This document shows, one piece after another, positions 1 to 7,064 of a DNA stretch of 9,540 nucleotides (the stretch's first letter is position 1; each line of letters starts with the position of its first letter). This stretch comes from an uncultured Lachnospiraceae bacterium (lineage in GTDB: Bacteria > Bacillota > Clostridia > Lachnospirales > Lachnospiraceae). A program made the translations under genes and the position numbers. The notes under the pieces are model-generated. The model did not search any database and had not been told where the DNA came from. It saw nothing but the letters and a program-made list of their open reading frames with translations. The stretch lies in assembly GCA_945787485.1 (NCBI GenBank), contig CALZHV010000076.1:1-9540 (forward strand). The letters are read 5' to 3'.

Positions 1-1239
1 TGTCAGCTTATCGAGGAATTTGGCTGTGGTAAGGTTGTTGACGGAGTAATTGATATTTATCCTGAACCTGTTGTGGAAAGAAAGCTTCCGTTTGAACCTG
101 ACAGAATGAATAAGCTTCTCGGAACAGATGTTGCACCTGAGCAGATGCTTGAATATTTTACAAGACTTGACCTTGTTTATGATAAGAATACAAATCTTAT
201 AACAATACCTACATTCCGTCAGGACCTTAAATGTATGGCTGATTTGGCAGAAGAAGTAGCAAGATTTTACGGATATGACAACATTCCTACAACACTTCCG
301 CACGGAGAAGCTACTGCCGGTAAGAAGAGCTACGCAGAGAGAATAAATGATATTGCCAGAACAATTTGTGAGGGCAATGGTTTTTCAGGTGGAATGTGCT
401 ATTCATTTGAAAGTCCAAAGGTATTTGATAAGCTTCTTATACCTGCGGAATCAGATTACAGGAAAGCGATTGAAATATCTAACCCACTTGGTGAAGATTT
501 TTCAATAATGAGAACCCTTCCTTTAAATGGAATTTTGACATCACTTTCCACAAACTTCAACAGAAGAAATAAAGATGCAAGATTATATGAAATTGCAAAC
601 GTATATATTCCAAAGGCTTTACCGCTTACAGAACTTCCGGATGAGAAGTTAAAGCTTACAATGGGTATGTACGGAAAGGGAGATTTCTTCGACCTCAAGG
701 GTGTTGTTGAAGAGTTGTTTGACAAGCTTGGATTCGGAAATGATGTTTCATATGAACCAACAACCGAGCATCCGTTCCTTCATCCGGGCAGACAGGCTGC
801 AATTAAGAAAGGTAAGCTTGATATAGGATATATAGGACAGCTTCATCCGGAAGCAGCAGACAACTACAATTTCAAAACAGAGGTTTATATTGCCGTGCTT
901 GATATGGAAACAGTTACAATGCTTTCAACCTTTGACCGTAAGTATGAAGGCATTGCTAAGTATCCGGGTATTACAAGAGACCTTAGTATGGTAATGGACA
1001 AGACTATATTTGTCGGACAAATTGAAAAAATCATAAAGAAGTGCGGTGGAAAGCTTCTTGAGTCATACAAGCTGTTTGACGTTTACGAAGGAGAACAGGT
1101 TGCACATGGTAAGAAGTCGGTTGCTTATACAATGACTTTCAGAGCTAAGGACAGAAACCTTGTTGATTCGGATGTTACATCAATAACTGACAAGATAGTA
1201 AAAGAAATAAATAAGCTTGGTATAGAGCTTCGTGGATAA
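1..1239 (+). CDS. pheT: Phenylalanine--tRNA ligase beta subunit, C-terminal part (5' end outside window)
   Basis: This is the beta chain of the alpha2-beta2 enzyme that charges tRNA-Phe in the cytoplasm. The reading frame is open from base 1, so the gene enters from the left. About 412 codons are visible, roughly half of the usual ~800-residue chain. Numbered from the first codon in the window, residues ~28-100 are a B5 domain (KLPFEPDRMNKLLG through the acidic stretch DLAEEVARFYGYDNIP). Residues ~114-309 are the catalytically inactive synthetase-like core (ISNPLGEDFSIMRT, then NRRNKDARLYEIANVY). Residues ~314-412 are the FDX-ACB anticodon-binding domain (KYPGITRDLSMVMD, then YTMTFRAKDRNLVD). 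The GTG at 73 only appears to be a start, because matching protein continues upstream of it. pheS is expected immediately upstream, outside the window. The queA start follows the stop by 12 bases, which suggests co-transcription. Nothing looks broken. Identification is secure. Confidence 0.96.
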   Translation, partial: CQLIEEFGCGKVVDGVIDIYPEPVVERKLPFEPDRMNKLLGTDVAPEQMLEYFTRLDLVYDKNTNLITIPTFRQDLKCMADLAEEVARFYGYDNIPTTLPHGEATAGKKSYAERINDIARTICEGNGFSGGMCYSFESPKVFDKLLIPAESDYRKAIEISNPLGEDFSIMRTLPLNGILTSLSTNFNRRNKDARLYEIANVYIPKALPLTELPDEKLKLTMGMYGKGDFFDLKGVVEELFDKLGFGNDVSYEPTTEHPFLHPGRQAAIKKGKLDIGYIGQLHPEAADNYNFKTEVYIAVLDMETVTMLSTFDRKYEGIAKYPGITRDLSMVMDKTIFVGQIEKIIKKCGGKLLESYKLFDVYEGEQVAHGKKSVAYTMTFRAKDRNLVDSDVTSITDKIVKEINKLGIELRG

Positions 1240-1241
1240 TT

Positions 1242-1247
1242 GGAGGG
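1242..1247 (+). promoter_or_regulatory. Ribosome binding site of queA
   Basis: GGAGGG lies in the 12-base gap after the pheT stop and 4 bases before the ATG at 1252. It decides the start. A TTG at 1240 is in frame, but it overlaps this Shine-Dalgarno sequence and would add residues foreign to the QueA family. Confidence 0.8.
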
Positions 1248-1251
1248 TATA

Positions 1252-2280
1252 ATGCTAAGTCTTAAAGATTTTAGTTACGAACTTCCTGAAGAGCTTATAG
1301 CACAAGATCCGTTACAAAAACGAAGTGACTCGCGTCTTATGGTATTAAACAGAAAAAATAATAGTATAGAGCACAGACATTTCGGAGATATTATTGATTA
1401 TATAAATCCGGGAGACTGCCTTGTAATTAATGATACAAAGGTTATACCTGCGAGACTCATGGGCGAAAAAGAAGGAACAGGGGCATCTATTGAGGTGCTC
1501 CTGTTAAAACGTATAGATGATAAAACTTGGGAAACGTTGGTAAAACCGGGCAAGAAGGCCAGACCCGGAGCAAGGATAAGCTTTGGAGACGGAAAGCTTG
1601 TGGGAGAAGTAACGGATGTTGTTGAAGAAGGTAACAGATTAATAAAATTTGAATATGAAGGCATATTTGAGGAAATACTTGATGAACTTGGGCAGATGCC
1701 GTTGCCACCATATATAACACATAAACTGGAAGATAAGGACAGATATCAGACCGTATATGCAAAAAATACAGGCTCTGCTGCGGCTCCGACAGCGGGACTT
1801 CATTTTACAAAGGAATTGCTTTTGGAGTTAGAACAAAAGGGTATTAAGATTGCAAGGGTTACTCTTCACGTTGGTCTTGGAACATTCAGACCGGTAAAGG
1901 TCGAAAATATAACTGAACATCATATGCACAGTGAGTTTTATATGATTGATGAAGAAGCATGCAATATAATTAATGAAACAAAGAAAAACGGTGGACGTGT
2001 AATATCTGTCGGCACTACAAGCACAAGGACATTAGAAACTGCGGCAAAAGCAGATGGAACAATAAATCCATGTAGCGGCTGGACAGATATATTTATCTAT
2101 CCGGGATATAAATTTAAGCTTGTTGACTGCCTTATAACAAATTTCCATTTGCCGGAATCAACGCTTCTTATGCTTGTTTCGGCATTGTATGACAGAGAGG
2201 AAATATTAAAGGCATATAATGTCGCTGTTGAAGAAAAATACAGGTTTTTCTCTTTCGGTGATGCTATGATGATAATATAA
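1252..2280 (+). CDS. queA: S-adenosylmethionine:tRNA ribosyltransferase-isomerase
   Basis: QueA transfers and isomerises the ribosyl group of S-adenosylmethionine onto 7-aminomethyl-7-deazaguanine at the wobble position of GUN-anticodon tRNAs. The product is epoxyqueuosine, the penultimate step of queuosine synthesis. The 342-residue length is normal for the family. Visible signatures in order are the N-terminal FSYELPEELIAQDP, VINDTKVIPARL, GQMPLPPYI, RYQTVYAK, GSAAAPTAGLHFT, HVGLGTFRPV, GTTSTRTLE, TDIFIYPGY, NFHLPESTLLMLVSA and the C-terminal FFSFGDAMM. The ATG at 1252 is preferred because it has a Shine-Dalgarno at 1242-1247 and gives the canonical N-terminus. The gene lies 12 bases after pheT and 31 before the phosphodiesterase gene. 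I see no promoter of its own. tgt, a frequent neighbour of queA, is not in the window. Function is certain from motifs. Confidence 0.97.
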   Translation: MLSLKDFSYELPEELIAQDPLQKRSDSRLMVLNRKNNSIEHRHFGDIIDYINPGDCLVINDTKVIPARLMGEKEGTGASIEVLLLKRIDDKTWETLVKPGKKARPGARISFGDGKLVGEVTDVVEEGNRLIKFEYEGIFEEILDELGQMPLPPYITHKLEDKDRYQTVYAKNTGSAAAPTAGLHFTKELLLELEQKGIKIARVTLHVGLGTFRPVKVENITEHHMHSEFYMIDEEACNIINETKKNGGRVISVGTTSTRTLETAAKADGTINPCSGWTDIFIYPGYKFKLVDCLITNFHLPESTLLMLVSALYDREEILKAYNVAVEEKYRFFSFGDAMMII

Positions 2281-2311
2281 AAAACAAAAATTAACAGAAG
2301 GGAGGACAAAA

Positions 2312-4144
2312 ATGAAAATAAACAGAACTATGAGAGAAGCAGGAAAATTGCTTGCGTATAATTTTGGTTCAATTGTTGTTTTTGAAATAATATTCAAAAT
2401 TTTCGCATCGGCTTTTATGGTTCCGATTATGTATGGTGTTTTTAACATTTCTGTTAAATGTTCGGGAATCAAATATTTGACAGCAGGTAACTTCACAAAA
2501 TATATGCGTGCGCCATCAACTTATTTTTTCATTTTTATACTCCTGCTTATAGTTGCGGCATATGTAATCATAAATGTTTCAGGACTCGTATATGCCATGG
2601 ATTATTCAAGAAGGGGAAAGAAAATATCTCCTTTCTTACTTCTTGTAGCAGCGCTTAGAAATACTATACGATTGATTAATCCACGAAATTTCGGAATGAT
2701 ATTGATGGCAATGTTTGTTATTCCGTATTCGTATACAATTTTGATATCAGGTTCTCTGACCGGTATAAAGTTTCCGGAATTTTTCAGAAAGGTAATGCTT
2801 AATAACAAATTTTTTATAGTTATTATTATTGCCTTATATGTATTGTGTTGCCTTATTTCAATTTCCAGACTGTACAGCATTAATTATTTTACGATTTATC
2901 ATGCGAGCTTTACAAAAGCTGCCAGATTGTCAAGAAAAGATAATAACTACAATAAACTCAAACTTTTTATAGGAATTACAATAATAAATGCTGTTTTTAC
3001 GCTGCTTTTACTTGCATTGGAAGCATTGTTTGCTACAACCTTTGCCGGAGTTATTTCGAAGATAGTTGATTACAAAACTGCGGTATTTGTGTTTAATAAT
3101 GTATTGCATGTAGTATTCTTAATAATTTACATGTTTTTTTCGACGATATCTACTCCGGTAATATATTCTTTTATATGTGCCTGCTTTTATGAAATCGATG
3201 AAATTACCGATTATACAGAATTTGAAGAGGTACGCAAAAGACGAATAAAAAAAGAAAAACACATTAAAGACTACAGCAAAAAAGCCATGGTTATTGTTTT
3301 GTGCCTTTCTCTTGTAGCGAATGTTGCATATCTGATTTTGCTTAAAACAAACAGAGTGTCACTTGATATAGCGTATCCTACACATTCTCTTGTAACTGCA
3401 CACAGAGGTGATTCAATGCATGCACCGGAAAACACCATGGCTGCATTTCAGCTTGCACTTGATAACCAGGCAGATATAATCGAGACGGATATCCGACAGA
3501 CAAAGGATGGTGAGTTTATTCTCATGCATGATAAAAGTCTGTTAAGGACAACAGGCGTAAACAAGAATGTCGGAGATGTGACGTTTGATTATATAAAAAC
3601 ACTTGATGCCGGTTCGTGGTTTTCGGATGAATATAAAGGAGAGCAGATTCCTACTTTGGAGGAGGTTTTACAATTTGCTGTTTCAAATAATGTGAAGCTA
3701 AATCTTGAGTTGAAGCCTGAGTCAACGGATAACAATTATGTTGAAGGCATACTGGCTTTGCTTGAAGAATATGATTACCTTGATGAATGTATTATTGCCT
3801 CTGCAGATTACGATTCGCTAAAGAAGGTTAAAGAATACAATCCTGATGTTTTTACTGTAAGAATAATGTCCGTAGCATTCGGTGAACTTGGAGAAATGGA
3901 ATATGTTGACGGCTTTAGCATAAAACATGCATTCATAAGTAAGTCAATGGTAGAGAGTATTCATAAAAATAAAAAGGTAATCTATGCATGGACTATCAAC
4001 AACGAATCAGATATAAAGGATATACTATTACTTGATGTTGACAGTGTCATAACTGATAAGCCGTATGAAGCAAAAGATATTATATACAATGCAAACAATG
4101 GTTTATTTATGGATTACCTTGAGCGTTTAATAAAACAATATTAA
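2312..4144 (+). CDS. Membrane-anchored glycerophosphodiester phosphodiesterase (GPDPase membrane domain + GDPD)
   Basis: This protein has 610 residues and two parts. Residues ~1-345 are a multi-helix membrane region like the glycerophosphoryl diester phosphodiesterase membrane domain. Hydrophobic runs lie near 17-45, 70-95, 125-150, 165-187, 217-245, 258-292 and 324-345. A very basic, charged loop at ~305-325 precedes the last helix. Residues ~358-590 are the catalytic GDPD TIM barrel: AHRGDSMHAPENT (H364, R365), ETDIRQTKDG (E391, D393), MHDKSLLRTT (H406), LNLELK (E466, K468), W560 and TDKP. The pattern is the usual one for a metal-dependent enzyme that hydrolyses glycerophosphodiesters to glycerol-3-phosphate and an alcohol. 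The layout suggests the barrel sits on the outer face of the membrane, possibly acting on lipid head groups or teichoic acid-like polymers. That substrate is inference. The start has a strong GGAGG at 2301-2305, 6 bases before the ATG. It probably belongs to the pheT-queA transcript. Confidence 0.93.
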   Translation: MKINRTMREAGKLLAYNFGSIVVFEIIFKIFASAFMVPIMYGVFNISVKCSGIKYLTAGNFTKYMRAPSTYFFIFILLLIVAAYVIINVSGLVYAMDYSRRGKKISPFLLLVAALRNTIRLINPRNFGMILMAMFVIPYSYTILISGSLTGIKFPEFFRKVMLNNKFFIVIIIALYVLCCLISISRLYSINYFTIYHASFTKAARLSRKDNNYNKLKLFIGITIINAVFTLLLLALEALFATTFAGVISKIVDYKTAVFVFNNVLHVVFLIIYMFFSTISTPVIYSFICACFYEIDEITDYTEFEEVRKRRIKKEKHIKDYSKKAMVIVLCLSLVANVAYLILLKTNRVSLDIAYPTHSLVTAHRGDSMHAPENTMAAFQLALDNQADIIETDIRQTKDGEFILMHDKSLLRTTGVNKNVGDVTFDYIKTLDAGSWFSDEYKGEQIPTLEEVLQFAVSNNVKLNLELKPESTDNNYVEGILALLEEYDYLDECIIASADYDSLKKVKEYNPDVFTVRIMSVAFGELGEMEYVDGFSIKHAFISKSMVESIHKNKKVIYAWTINNESDIKDILLLDVDSVITDKPYEAKDIIYNANNGLFMDYLERLIKQY

Positions 4145-4169
4145 ATTAACAACAATCTGATAGTAAACT

Positions 4170-4237
4170 ATTATAATTAAAATATTCTAATAGTTAAATT
4201 ACTCTAATAGTTAAATTACTCTAATAGTTAAAATATT
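4170..4237. repeat. 17-bp tandem repeat covering the 3' end of the aminopeptidase gene
   Basis: Read on the minus strand, the unit is AGTAATTTAACTATTAG. Two identical copies occupy 4187-4203 and 4204-4220. The copy at 4221-4237 lies inside the aminopeptidase gene and supplies its last codons and TAG stop. A degenerate copy (14 of 17 matching the in-gene copy) lies at 4170-4186. The sequence CTAATAGTTAAA recurs at 4187, 4204 and 4221 on the plus strand. The array fills nearly all the space between two convergent genes. No GC-rich terminator hairpin is visible there. The only inverted repeat is a weak 8-bp AT stem, 4166-4173 with 4188-4195. Confidence 0.85.
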
Positions 4238-5486
4238 CTGTAACAAGGGCTTTAAGTGCGATATAATCGTCCTTGTGCATCAATTCACATGCTGAATGCA
4301 TTGCAAGTACGGGAATTCCCAAATCAGCTGACATTGCAGGAATGAAGGTTGACATTATCGGACCTAATGTCTGACCGCCGGCTATGTTAGAGCGATTTGC
4401 GATATGTTGGTATTTGATTTCCTTTTCATTACATAATGCTTTGATTACAGCACTTGCTTCGCTGTCTGTTACATAACGTTGTGAAGCACTGCATTTTAAG
4501 GCTATACCATTACCGGGTATGGCCTTATTTGTTGGATCATAAACCTCAGGATAGTTCGGATTAAAACCGTGTGCAACATCACAGGATATTGAAAAAGCAT
4601 TGTGAATATTTGAGCGGGACATTCCGAGGCTTTCATATATTTTATCTATGATTTCTTTTAATAAAATACAGTCTGCTCCCTGCTTTGAGCGACTTCCTAT
4701 TTCTTCATTGTCATAAAATACTCCCACGGATAAACCGGATTTTTCGGCGTCATTAATAAGAGCATCTGTTATTGCTGCAACAGAAGAAATGTTATCTATA
4801 CGAGGAGCTGATATGAAGCTTTCGCCCAATCCGATTTCACGCACAGGTTCATCGATATAAAGATATAAATCAAAATCTAATATTTCATCTGCATTTACGG
4901 TTAATTTATCGGCAATATAATCAAGTAAAATATTTTCTGATATTTCACCTTTTATATCATGTGCACAACATAATATTGGCATCATTTCCTTTTGGACATC
5001 TATCGTATGAGCATCCTTTTTTAAATGGGGTGCAAGGCTTGGAATTATAAATAACGGCTTGTCTGAGTCAAATAGAACAGACTTTGGGAAAAAGGCTGAT
5101 TCGCCCTTTAATACGATTTTTCCTGCCACTCCAAGAGGTCTGTCAAACCAGCTTTCTTTTATTAAACCACCATAAGCTTCGATGTTTGCCTGTATATATC
5201 CATTAGATTTGAACTGGTGATTAAATTTGAATTTAAGCATAGGAAAATCGGTGTGGCTTGCTGCAATTCTAAGCTTACTACAGTCATTTCCGACCACAAA
5301 GCCGACAAGAAAAGAAGGAAACGGTGAAACGAAGTAGCGTTTGTTAGTTTCAAGCTTCCATGTGTCTTGTAATGAAAGCATTGTATATCCGTTATCCGTA
5401 AGGATATCCTTTACTTCTTCGACAACGTGATATTGAGTTATACCTGTGTTTAGTAATCTTTTAAGTGTGTTTAATGTATGTTCCAT
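4221..5486 (-). CDS. apeB: M18 family aminopeptidase
   Basis: This is a zinc-dependent cytosolic aminopeptidase of the M18 family (aspartyl aminopeptidase / aminopeptidase I type), which releases N-terminal residues from peptides. It has 421 residues from the start chosen here; family members are usually ~425-430. Numbered from this start, likely metal and catalytic sites are HTD (H78), RIDN (D231), YDNEEIGSRS (E261, E262), SCDVAHGFNPNY (D303) and MHSACELM (H397). All expected ligands are present. The ATG at 5486 follows a purine-rich AAGAGAG about 8 bases upstream and puts the conserved TQYHVVEEVKDIL segment at the usual distance from the N-terminus. An in-frame ATG at 5555 would add 23 residues but has no Shine-Dalgarno; it cannot be excluded. 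The last four codons and the TAG stop lie within a 17-bp tandem repeat. The gene is monocistronic, convergent with the phosphodiesterase and divergent from aroA. The symbol is by family and exact substrate preference is unknown. Confidence 0.93.
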   Translation of the reverse strand: MEHTLNTLKRLLNTGITQYHVVEEVKDILTDNGYTMLSLQDTWKLETNKRYFVSPFPSFLVGFVVGNDCSKLRIAASHTDFPMLKFKFNHQFKSNGYIQANIEAYGGLIKESWFDRPLGVAGKIVLKGESAFFPKSVLFDSDKPLFIIPSLAPHLKKDAHTIDVQKEMMPILCCAHDIKGEISENILLDYIADKLTVNADEILDFDLYLYIDEPVREIGLGESFISAPRIDNISSVAAITDALINDAEKSGLSVGVFYDNEEIGSRSKQGADCILLKEIIDKIYESLGMSRSNIHNAFSISCDVAHGFNPNYPEVYDPTNKAIPGNGIALKCSASQRYVTDSEASAVIKALCNEKEIKYQHIANRSNIAGGQTLGPIMSTFIPAMSADLGIPVLAMHSACELMHKDDYIALKALVTEYFNY

Positions 5487-5566
5487 TGATTTTTCTCTCT
5501 TGGCAAATAACATAATTATTTTATTGATTATTGTTATTTGCGTTTCTTTCTCCATCTATTTTATTA

Positions 5567-5595
5567 ATGACTTAATCGCATAAATGTATTATAAT
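5567..5595 (+). promoter_or_regulatory. Putative sigma-A promoter for the leader ORF and aroA
   Basis: ATGACT at 5567-5572 (4 of 6 to TTGACA), a 17-base spacer and a perfect TATAAT at 5590-5595. Transcription would start near 5602, leaving about 97 bases of leader before the aroA ATG. Confidence 0.55.
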
Positions 5596-5600
5596 ACATT
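5583..5600. promoter_or_regulatory. Perfect 18-bp palindrome with a -10 box on both strands
   Basis: AATGTATTATAATACATT is a perfect inverted repeat centred between 5591 and 5592, in the divergent region between the aminopeptidase and aroA. TATAAT reads on the plus strand at 5590-5595 and on the minus strand at 5593-5588. It could be a shared, symmetrical promoter core, a repressor operator, or both. I do not recognise it as the box of a specific known regulator. Confidence 0.6.
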
Positions 5601-5617
5601 ACGTGAAATAAATACAA
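5588..5617 (-). promoter_or_regulatory. Putative sigma-A promoter for the aminopeptidase gene
   Basis: On the minus strand, TTGTAT (5617-5612), an 18-base spacer and TATAAT (5593-5588). The -35 is weak, matching only its first three bases. It overlaps the aroA promoter core, so the two directions may compete for one site. Predicted transcription starts near 5581, about 95 bases before the preferred ATG at 5486. Confidence 0.5.
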
Positions 5618-5631
5618 TACTGCATGTAAAA

Positions 5632-5647
5632 CCCGAATGAATACGGG
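5632..5647 (+). other. Short stem-loop around the leader ORF start
   Basis: CCCG (5632-5635) can pair with CGGG (5644-5647) across an 8-base loop that contains the leader ATG at 5637. With only four GC pairs it is marginal. It could modulate access to the leader start or arise by chance. Confidence 0.25.
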
Positions 5648-5702
5648 AGAAAGGAAAAATCCGGTTGGCAAATTTGGTAATTGGATTATATATGTAAAAT
5701 GA
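5637..5702 (+). CDS. Possible 21-residue leader peptide upstream of aroA
   Basis: An ATG at 5637 opens a 21-codon frame ending in TGA at 5700-5702. The peptide is MNTGERKNPVGKFGNWIIYVK. Its stop overlaps the aroA ATG at 5699-5701 as ATGA, the classic arrangement for coupled re-initiation. aroA has no Shine-Dalgarno of its own, which coupling would explain. The peptide has exactly one Phe (13), one Trp (16) and one Tyr (19), the three amino acids whose synthesis needs EPSP synthase. The weak point is that the leader ATG also lacks a clear Shine-Dalgarno. The purine run GGGAGAAAGG lies inside the leader frame (5645-5654), not before it. This may be a real regulatory uORF or a chance frame. Confidence 0.35.
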   Translation: MNTGERKNPVGKFGNWIIYVK

Positions 5703-6979
5703 TATTAAAAAAGGTAAAAGGTTTATCCGGTGAAATAACTGTTCCGGGAGATAAATCAATTTCGCATAGAAGTATAATGCTTGGTTCTCTTGCAAAGGGA
5801 ACTACAGAAGTTACAGGGTTTTTGCAGGGTGCAGATTGTCTTTCGACAATTGCATGCTTTTCAAAAATGGGAGTATGTATAGAGAATAAAAATGATGTTG
5901 TACTCATAAAGGGGCAGGGACTTCACGGGCTTAAAAAACCTGATGACACTTTAGATGTTGGAAATAGCGGAACGACGACAAGACTTATGTCAGGTATACT
6001 TGCTGCGCAGAATTTTGCGTGCAGGGTAAACGGAGATGCATCCATTCAAAAACGTCCTATGAAACGAATAATGACACCACTTGAAATGATGGGGGCTGAT
6101 ATTAAGAGTGAACTTGAAAACGGATGTGCACCTCTTTTGATAAACGGAAGAAAACTTAAGGGAATACATTACGATTCTCCGGTGGCTTCCGCACAGGTAA
6201 AATCTGCAATCCTTTTTGCAGGACTGTACGCTGATGAAGAAACGAGTGTAACAGAACCGGCAGTGAGCAGAAATCACACAGAGCTAATGTTTGATGCGTA
6301 TGGTGTAGATATAAAAGTTGAAGGTAAAACCGTAACTGTAAAGCCTGCTGATGAATTATTTGCAAGAAAGGTAGAGGTTCCGGGTGATATTTCTTCCGCA
6401 ACATATTTTATTGTGGCAGCAGCTATTACACCTAATTCATGCGTAACAGTTAAAAATGTCGGTGTAAATCCAACAAGAGACGGTATTATTAAGGTGTGTG
6501 AAATGATGGGAGCTGACATAAAAGTTGAAGTAAAATCAGGAGACGTTGTAGAACCTACAGCTGACATAACCGTAAAGACATCAAATCTTAAGGGATGTGT
6601 TGTCGGAGGTGATATCGTACCTACATTGATTGATGAGATTCCTGCAATTGCGATACTGGCATGCTTTGCACAGGGAGATACTGTCATAAAGGATGCACAG
6701 GAGTTAAAGGTTAAAGAATCAAACAGAATTGATGTCATGGTAAATAATCTAAAGGCTATGGGAGCTGATATAGAGGCAACGGATGACGGAATGATTATAC
6801 ATGGTGGAAAAACACTTCATGGCGCAGTGATAGACAGCAGGCTTGACCATCGTGTGGCAATGAGCTTTGCTGTAGCGGCATTAAATGCTGATGGAGAGAC
6901 TGAAATTACAGGAAGTGAATGTGTTGAAATTTCATATCCGGGATTTTATGAGGATATAAATAAGCTTATTTTGAAATAA
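5699..6979 (+). CDS. aroA: 3-phosphoshikimate 1-carboxyvinyltransferase (EPSP synthase, class II type)
   Basis: This enzyme joins phosphoenolpyruvate to shikimate-3-phosphate to make EPSP, the sixth step of the shikimate pathway to chorismate and the aromatic amino acids. It has 426 residues, the normal length. Motifs are VPGDKSISHRS (K19, S20, R24), GNSGTTTRLMSG, GDASIQKRPM, SAQVKSAI, SRNHTE, PGDISSATYF, IDEIPAIAI (D312), LKVKESNRID (E340) and DSRLDHRVAMSF. GDKS, SAQ-x-K and R-x-H-x-E together match the class II signature rather than the enterobacterial class I form. The ATG at 5699 gives the canonical N-terminus. A TTG at 5681 is in frame but adds atypical residues. Neither has a good Shine-Dalgarno, and the ATG overlaps a leader ORF stop. 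The gene stands apart from other aro genes here and ends before a strong terminator. Confidence 0.96.
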   Translation: MILKKVKGLSGEITVPGDKSISHRSIMLGSLAKGTTEVTGFLQGADCLSTIACFSKMGVCIENKNDVVLIKGQGLHGLKKPDDTLDVGNSGTTTRLMSGILAAQNFACRVNGDASIQKRPMKRIMTPLEMMGADIKSELENGCAPLLINGRKLKGIHYDSPVASAQVKSAILFAGLYADEETSVTEPAVSRNHTELMFDAYGVDIKVEGKTVTVKPADELFARKVEVPGDISSATYFIVAAAITPNSCVTVKNVGVNPTRDGIIKVCEMMGADIKVEVKSGDVVEPTADITVKTSNLKGCVVGGDIVPTLIDEIPAIAILACFAQGDTVIKDAQELKVKESNRIDVMVNNLKAMGADIEATDDGMIIHGGKTLHGAVIDSRLDHRVAMSFAVAALNADGETEITGSECVEISYPGFYEDINKLILK

Positions 6980-6986
6980 TGTATGT

Positions 6987-7031
6987 ATCAAAAAAACAGC
7001 TGTGGACTTAGTCCATAGCTGTTTTTTTGAT
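6987..7031. terminator. Bidirectional intrinsic terminator between aroA and the acidic membrane protein gene
   Basis: A 21-bp stem (6987-7007 with 7011-7031), a TTA loop and a single G-T wobble. The GC-containing upper stem, ACAGCTGTGGAC against GTCCATAGCTGT, is flanked by seven A on the left and seven T on the right. It therefore offers a U-tract in both directions. It starts 8 bases after the aroA stop and lies 33 bases past the stop of the minus-strand gene. Confidence 0.92.
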
Positions 7032-7064
7032 GTTTTACTCCCTATATCTTGATGTGTACACTGT

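Noticed and set aside
73..75. GTG as a start codon for the pheT frame
   Set aside because: The frame is open from base 1 and continues with protein-like sequence, so this is an internal valine codon of a gene cut by the window edge.
81..1218. Eight AAGCTT sites in pheT, far above random expectation
   Set aside because: They are in-frame Lys-Leu codon pairs (AAG CTT), so codon preference and protein composition explain them. I see no regulatory meaning.
1240..1242. TTG as the queA start
   Set aside because: It overlaps the ribosome binding site. The ATG at 1252 gives the standard QueA N-terminus.
4166..4195. AT-only inverted repeat AACTATTA / TAATAGTT as a terminator for the convergent genes
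   Set aside because: It has only 8 A-T-rich pairs with a 14-base loop and no U-tract after a stable stem. It arises from the tandem repeat.
6274..6738. 154-codon open frame on the minus strand within aroA
   Set aside because: It lies wholly antisense to a strongly conserved aroA. It has no ribosome binding site or recognisable protein features and is a coding shadow.
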